Positions 8,553 through 10,858 of a stretch of DNA of 10,858 nt are shown here, one piece after another. Position 1 is the stretch's first letter, and the number at the start of each line of letters is the position of its first letter. The DNA is taken from positions 1 to 10,858 of the forward strand of contig JBBRHH010000166.1 of NCBI GenBank assembly GCA_038222915.1, written 5' to 3'. Under the pieces are notes generated by a model. That model worked only from the letters and a program-made list of their open reading frames with translations, had not been told where the DNA came from and ran no database searches. The stretch is from JBBRHH01 sp038222915. GTDB taxonomy: Bacteria; Planctomycetota; Phycisphaerae; Tepidisphaerales; Tepidisphaeraceae. The translations under genes and the position numbers were made by a program.

Positions 8553-9697
8553 TCCTCGTCCTCCCCACCTTTGCCGAGTTCAGCTTTGAGCAGGAAGGCG
8601 TTGCGCGTGGCGATACGCTCGCCGGGCTTTAGGCCAGCGATGATCGAGGCTTGACCCGCCCCGCGCGACCCCACCGAAATATGCCGCACGATAAAGCCGT
8701 TTTCGGTACGCAGGAATACCGCATCTCTACCGTCAAGACTCTGCACGGCATCTTCAGGAATGACGATCGTGTTGGTGGCGGTGCCGTGAGGCATGATGCG
8801 GACCTGCAGGGTTTCGCCGGGTGCCAGGGCCAGGCCGTCGGGGATGGTCAGAACGACGGTCTGGGTTCGGGTTAGCGGGTCAAGCGCGGGCGCGATAGAG
8901 CGCACCACGGCCTTGGCCATCGTGCCATCGGGCAACATCAAGGAAGTATTGTCGCCCGCGCGCACCCGCGCAGCATCGGTGGCGGTCAGTTGCGCCTCCA
9001 CCTGCATGAAACGCGGATCGGAAACACGGAACAGCTCCGTCGTCGTTCCAACAAAGGCACCCAGCGCCGCGGATTGGGCTGTAATACGGCCAGACAAAGG
9101 ACTGATCACCGCCACCGAATGACCGTTGGCGGCCAGGTTGGCCGTGGTGGCCGCATTCCTGGCACGGCCGGCATCAGCCTCTGCCGCAGCCAAACCTGCC
9201 TGTGCTGTTTCCATGGATCGCTTCGAGGTCGCACCCTGCTGGAAAAGAGCCTCTTCCTGCTCCGCAACCCGCCGTGCCAAGACTGCTCTGGCGTTCGCAC
9301 TGGCGCGGTCGGATGCAATCTGGGCCGCGTCTTTGCTGTCCACCTCTGCCAGGGTCTCTCCAGCTCGGACTGGATCGCCCAGCCGTTTGTATAAACGGGA
9401 GATCGTGCCCTCGGCATGCGCGGTAAGGGAGGCCAAACCACTGGGCTGGGCCGTGGTAAGAGCTGGTGCGAGGATTTCCGCGCTGAGATTTCCGTTGGCG
9501 ACCGGCTCGACAACAATCCCAGCCGCTGCAATCTCTTTTACGCCCAGCTTCAAGGCGGCAGGCCCGGAAGATGCAGTGGCGGCGGGCGGCGGAGGCGGGG
9601 TGGGCGCGGTCCATCGGGCGATACCGAAGCCCGCGCCAGCCGCAAGCAACGCGCCGATAGCCATAGCAGGCCAGCGCAGATGGGTTTGGGAGATCAT
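8549..9697 (-). CDS. czcB: Periplasmic adaptor (membrane fusion) protein, CzcB family
   Basis: The adaptor bridges the RND pump and an outer-membrane channel. From ATG9697 it is 382 residues: an N-terminal membrane anchor at about 11-28, a Pro-rich linker (PPPPP at 34-38), the two halves of a lipoyl/barrel-sandwich domain (around 92-122 and 195-222, the latter with SPLSGRI), an alpha-helical hairpin rich in Ala, Glu and Arg between them (about 125-190), then a beta-barrel and membrane-proximal domain (PDGLALAPGETLQVRI, IPEDAVQ, GLKPGERIA). I chose ATG9697 rather than the in-frame GTG at 9781 because GGGAGG sits five bases upstream of it and the anchor then begins ten residues in. No His-rich N-terminal extension, as in some Zn-dedicated CzcB proteins, is present. 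The stop overlaps the czcA start. The family is certain. Confidence 0.93.
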   Translation of the reverse strand: MISQTHLRWPAMAIGALLAAGAGFGIARWTAPTPPPPPAATASSGPAALKLGVKEIAAAGIVVEPVANGNLSAEILAPALTTAQPSGLASLTAHAEGTISRLYKRLGDPVRAGETLAEVDSKDAAQIASDRASANARAVLARRVAEQEEALFQQGATSKRSMETAQAGLAAAEADAGRARNAATTANLAANGHSVAVISPLSGRITAQSAALGAFVGTTTELFRVSDPRFMQVEAQLTATDAARVRAGDNTSLMLPDGTMAKAVVRSIAPALDPLTRTQTVVLTIPDGLALAPGETLQVRIMPHGTATNTIVIPEDAVQSLDGRDAVFLRTENGFIVRHISVGSRGAGQASIIAGLKPGERIATRNAFLLKAELGKGGEDEE

Positions 9698-9768
9698 GAT
9701 TTCCTCCCGAGAGACAACGGCAAGATGAAACGGCGCGCTTGCGCGCGCACAGAAGTGCAAACAGTCAT
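9694..9768 (-). CDS. Possible 24-codon leader peptide overlapping the czcB start
   Basis: An ATG at 9768 opens a 24-residue frame (MTVCTSVRAQ..., ending SLGRKS), whose TGA overlaps the czcB ATG as ATGA. GAGG lies eight bases ahead of the ATG, preceded by GT. The peptide is basic with one cysteine and matches nothing I know. It could be a leader whose translation feeds czcB, a remnant of a lost gene, or chance. The geometry is the only support. Confidence 0.25.
   Translation of the reverse strand: MTVCTSVRAQARRFILPLSLGRKS
9703..9708 (-). promoter_or_regulatory. Strong ribosome binding site of czcB
   Basis: GGGAGG with a five-base spacer to ATG9697. It decides the czcB start in favour of the internal ATG over the upstream GTG9781. 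Confidence 0.75.
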
Positions 9769-9798
9769 GTTGAAGCCTCACAGACGAGCGGGGATATT

Positions 9799-9816
9799 CC
9801 GCCCTATCGAGGGCGG
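9799..9816 (-). terminator. Hairpin immediately after the czcI-like stop
   Basis: Perfect CCGCCC-TATCGA-GGGCGG, six-base arms and a six-base loop, one base beyond the stop of the His-rich gene. It is followed on the minus strand by AATATC rather than a run of T. It is therefore more likely a partial attenuator or mRNA 3'-end protector than a full terminator, which would fit a lower dose of CzcBA than of the periplasmic protein. Confidence 0.45.
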
Positions 9817-9817
9817 C

Positions 9818-10240
9818 TCAGACGCGAGTTGCTGTGAGCTTGGGTGGACGCTCCAACATGGAATGCCGAGTGGTCAAGTTAAACCGCAATAACATGGATT
9901 CCCGGATATCACGCGAATCTGGAAGCAAATAAGGGCCAACAATACCTGACAGAAACACGCTTGAGCCCAAATCACCGTGATGATGGTGATGCTCCGGTTG
10001 TCCGGAGTCATGGTCACCATCGTGGTCGCCCTGATCATGGCCGTGGTGGTCACCATCCGTGTTGTGGAAGTCCAGGGTGATGTCACTGAACATCATGTGC
10101 TGGTGATGCGCATGTCCGACAACCAGATGCTCGACTTCGCCCACCGAACTGGCGACAGAGGCTTGCGTGAAAACAAACAGAAGGGCAACGCAAAGCGTTG
10201 CCCCCGCGCCCTTAAGCCAAGGAACCTTCCTGTTTTTCAC
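9818..10240 (-). CDS. Periplasmic His-rich metal-binding protein, CzcI-like
   Basis: This is a 140-residue secreted protein. A basic start, a hydrophobic core at about 11-24 and a probable cleavage near VAS (29-31) form a signal peptide. Residues 38-88 hold 16 histidines interleaved with Asp and Gly, including HHHHH at 84-88, a classic Zn/Co/Ni/Cu-binding tract. The C-terminus carries LERPPK at 129-134, which from memory recurs at the end of small CzcI-type proteins heading czc operons of proteobacteria. Its likely role is metal buffering or modulation of czc induction in the periplasm. The start is GTG, because an in-frame TAA lies only nine bases upstream and no other start precedes the signal peptide. 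The only ribosome-binding candidate, AAGGA, is one base from the GTG, which is unusually close. It heads the operon 120 bases before czcB, where czcC is normally found in between. The function is inferred; binding of metal is likely. Confidence 0.7.
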   Translation of the reverse strand: MKNRKVPWLKGAGATLCVALLFVFTQASVASSVGEVEHLVVGHAHHQHMMFSDITLDFHNTDGDHHGHDQGDHDGDHDSGQPEHHHHHGDLGSSVFLSGIVGPYLLPDSRDIRESMLLRFNLTTRHSMLERPPKLTATRV

Positions 10241-10300
10241 GTCCTTAGGTTAGCCCGTTGCGCATTGGCAAGCAATCAGATCCCGGGGCCTTTCTCCCCT

Positions 10301-10310
10301 TGAACGTTCA
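10301..10310. repeat. Palindrome TGAACGTTCA
   Basis: Perfect ten-base palindrome 60 bases upstream of the CzcI-like GTG. TGAAC/GTTCA half-sites resemble those bound by ArsR/SmtB-type metal repressors, but the full 12-2-12 operator form is not seen, so this is only suggestive. Confidence 0.3.
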
Positions 10311-10389
10311 CACCCGGCAGGACGGAGGTGAGCATGGGGCGAGCGGGTATACTTGTATCAGTGTTTTCCTGATTCCTGTCGGCCCGGCA

Positions 10390-10407
10390 CTGGGATTACG
10401 ATCCCAG
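10390..10407. repeat. Inverted repeat CTGGGAT-TACG-ATCCCAG
   Basis: Seven-base perfect arms around a four-base centre. It could bind a dimeric regulator or form a stable hairpin in a 5' leader transcript if transcription starts further upstream. Confidence 0.4.
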
Positions 10408-10422
10408 CGGGCAAAGCAGTCT

Positions 10423-10432
10423 CCAGCGCTGG
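10423..10432. repeat. Palindrome CCAGCGCTGG
   Basis: Perfect ten-base palindrome between the repeats at 10390-10407 and 10452-10464. Flanking AGTC.../...ACT sequences extend the symmetry imperfectly. Confidence 0.3.
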
Positions 10433-10451
10433 CGGACACTTGTGACATCTT

Positions 10452-10464
10452 CTGATTAAATCAG
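10452..10464. repeat. Inverted repeat CTGATT-A-AATCAG
   Basis: Six-base perfect arms with one central base in an AT-rich setting, typical in size for the core of a dimeric repressor site. Confidence 0.35.
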
Positions 10465-10481
10465 CGTTGCCTAACAATTTC

Positions 10482-10499
10482 TCATAATGCAACTTATGA
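10482..10499. repeat. Inverted repeat TCATAA-TGCAAC-TTATGA
   Basis: Six-base perfect arms with a six-base centre. The 6-6-6 layout is the same as in the repeat at 10557-10574, though the arm sequences differ. Confidence 0.35.
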
Positions 10500-10556
10500 C
10501 GAATGTCCGACTCTTTGCTTGATTTTATTTGCTTTTCCAACCTCTTCATCATGCCA

Positions 10557-10574
10557 CAGTATTAAACGATACTG
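10557..10574. repeat. Inverted repeat CAGTAT-TAAACG-ATACTG
   Basis: Six-base perfect arms with a six-base centre, the outermost of the six repeats ahead of the metal operon. Confidence 0.35.
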
Positions 10575-10678
10575 CATGCTCTTAACTTAGGGAGATTCGA
10601 GATTAGTTCTACCGCTGGATCTGCCCCGCTAAAACTAACTGGGCTTGACGATCCTATCCGGAGTTGGCTTCTGTGCTG

Positions 10679-10699
10679 GCTTCCGGAAGTCACGGAAGC
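10679..10699. repeat. Inverted repeat GCTTCCG-(7)-CGGAAGC
   Basis: Seven-base perfect arms with a seven-base loop, 25 bases before the probable insertion-sequence end. No T-run follows on either strand. It may be a hairpin belonging to whatever sequence the insertion interrupted; the stretch 10575-10723 otherwise shows no gene I can support. Confidence 0.35.
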
Positions 10700-10723
10700 A
10701 AAACAGTCCGCCGGCTGCCCTAG

Positions 10724-10858
10724 CAGGCTGTTGAAAAACTCATAGCAGAAACGCGCGATTGGTGATTCTCTGACGGAGGAAAGCGTCGAGGTCTTGTTGG
10801 GATGCGCGGCACGGACGAACGCTCAGGATCGCTGTTCTCGTATGTCGATCTTGAGAGG
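10724..10858 (+). mobile_element. Left end of an IS1182-type insertion sequence (partial)
   Basis: CAGGCTGTTGAAAAACTC at about 10724-10741 closely resembles the terminal repeat of IS1182-family (often annotated IS5/IS1182) elements, as I remember it, and a matching transposase begins about 60 bases further in. The element runs off the window, so its right end and any target duplication cannot be seen. The outer boundary is uncertain by a few bases; the tetranucleotide CTAG lies at 10720-10723. Confidence 0.7.
10802..10858 (+). CDS. IS1182-family transposase, N-terminal fragment cut by the window edge
   Basis: The 19 codons read MRGTDERSGSLFSYVDLER, a near match to the highly conserved start of IS1182-family DDE transposases (MRG-x-DE-R-S/T-GSLFSYVDLE). 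The enzyme would move the element by cutting and joining its ends. The frame is open to the edge, so whether the gene is intact is unknown. It points away from the metal operon. No strong ribosome binding site is visible, which is common for transposases. Confidence 0.8.
   Translation, partial: MRGTDERSGSLFSYVDLER

Larger units (their letters stand above)
10241..10574 (-). promoter_or_regulatory. Probable control region of the metal operon, dense in inverted repeats
   Basis: No convincing gene lies here. The stretch from about 10441 to 10570 is visibly richer in A and T than the flanking genes, as expected for a promoter region. Six perfect inverted repeats are present: 10301-10310, 10390-10407, 10423-10432, 10452-10464, 10482-10499 and 10557-10574. 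I could not pick a convincing -35/-10 pair, and no regulator gene is in view to match the sites to. The position directly upstream of the His-rich gene makes control of the czc operon the natural reading. Confidence 0.45.

Noticed and set aside
9126..9728. Plus-strand frame of 200 codons
   Set aside because: It is a shadow of czcB, whose reading frame and domains are unambiguous.
9698..9781. In-frame GTG extension of czcB by 28 residues
   Set aside because: The internal ATG9697 has a far better ribosome binding site and gives a normally placed membrane anchor.
10358..10552. Minus-strand frame of 64 codons upstream of czcI, with a charged helical first half
   Set aside because: It has no ribosome binding site, contains four of the inverted repeats, turns Pro-rich without family resemblance, and sits where the operon promoter is expected.

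Overview
The window looks like part of an accessory metal-resistance region of a Gram-negative proteobacterium. An alphaproteobacterium is the best guess, from the style of the efflux proteins and of the insertion sequence at the right edge, but no ribosomal or taxonomic marker is present. The main content is a minus-strand run of five genes, read from right to left: a periplasmic His-rich CzcI-like protein (GTG at 10240), the adaptor CzcB (ATG at 9697), the heavy-metal RND pump CzcA (ATG at 8552), a P1B-type metal ATPase (ATG at 5139) and a secreted polysaccharide deacetylase (ATG at 3272).

Two junctions are tightly coupled. czcB and czcA overlap by an ATGA, and the ATPase stop is one base from the deacetylase start, whose ribosome binding site lies inside the ATPase gene. 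The czcI-czcB gap (120 bases) and the czcA-ATPase gap (176 bases) are looser and contain inverted repeats. The expected logic is two-stage efflux: the ATPase moves metal from cytoplasm to periplasm, CzcI is a periplasmic metal-binding accessory, and CzcBA exports across the envelope. The outer-membrane partner CzcC is missing from its usual place between czcI and czcB. The deacetylase suggests that modification of an envelope or extracellular polysaccharide is coupled to metal efflux.

The left end (1-1910) carries two plus-strand genes unrelated to metals. One is an uncharacterised protein whose start is doubtful and which may be the C-terminal part of a larger gene. The other is an AlbA_2 (Schlafen-type, divergent AAA_4) protein with an unrecognised C-terminal half. 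They converge on the deacetylase across a 276-base gap with no convincing gene.

Right of czcI, positions 10241-10723 hold no convincing gene. Six perfect inverted repeats between 10301 and 10574 make this the probable control region of the metal operon. From about 10724 the left end of an IS1182-type insertion sequence begins, with the first 19 codons of its transposase running off the window. No metal-responsive regulator gene (MerR, ArsR or CzcRS type), tRNA, rRNA or CRISPR array is visible.
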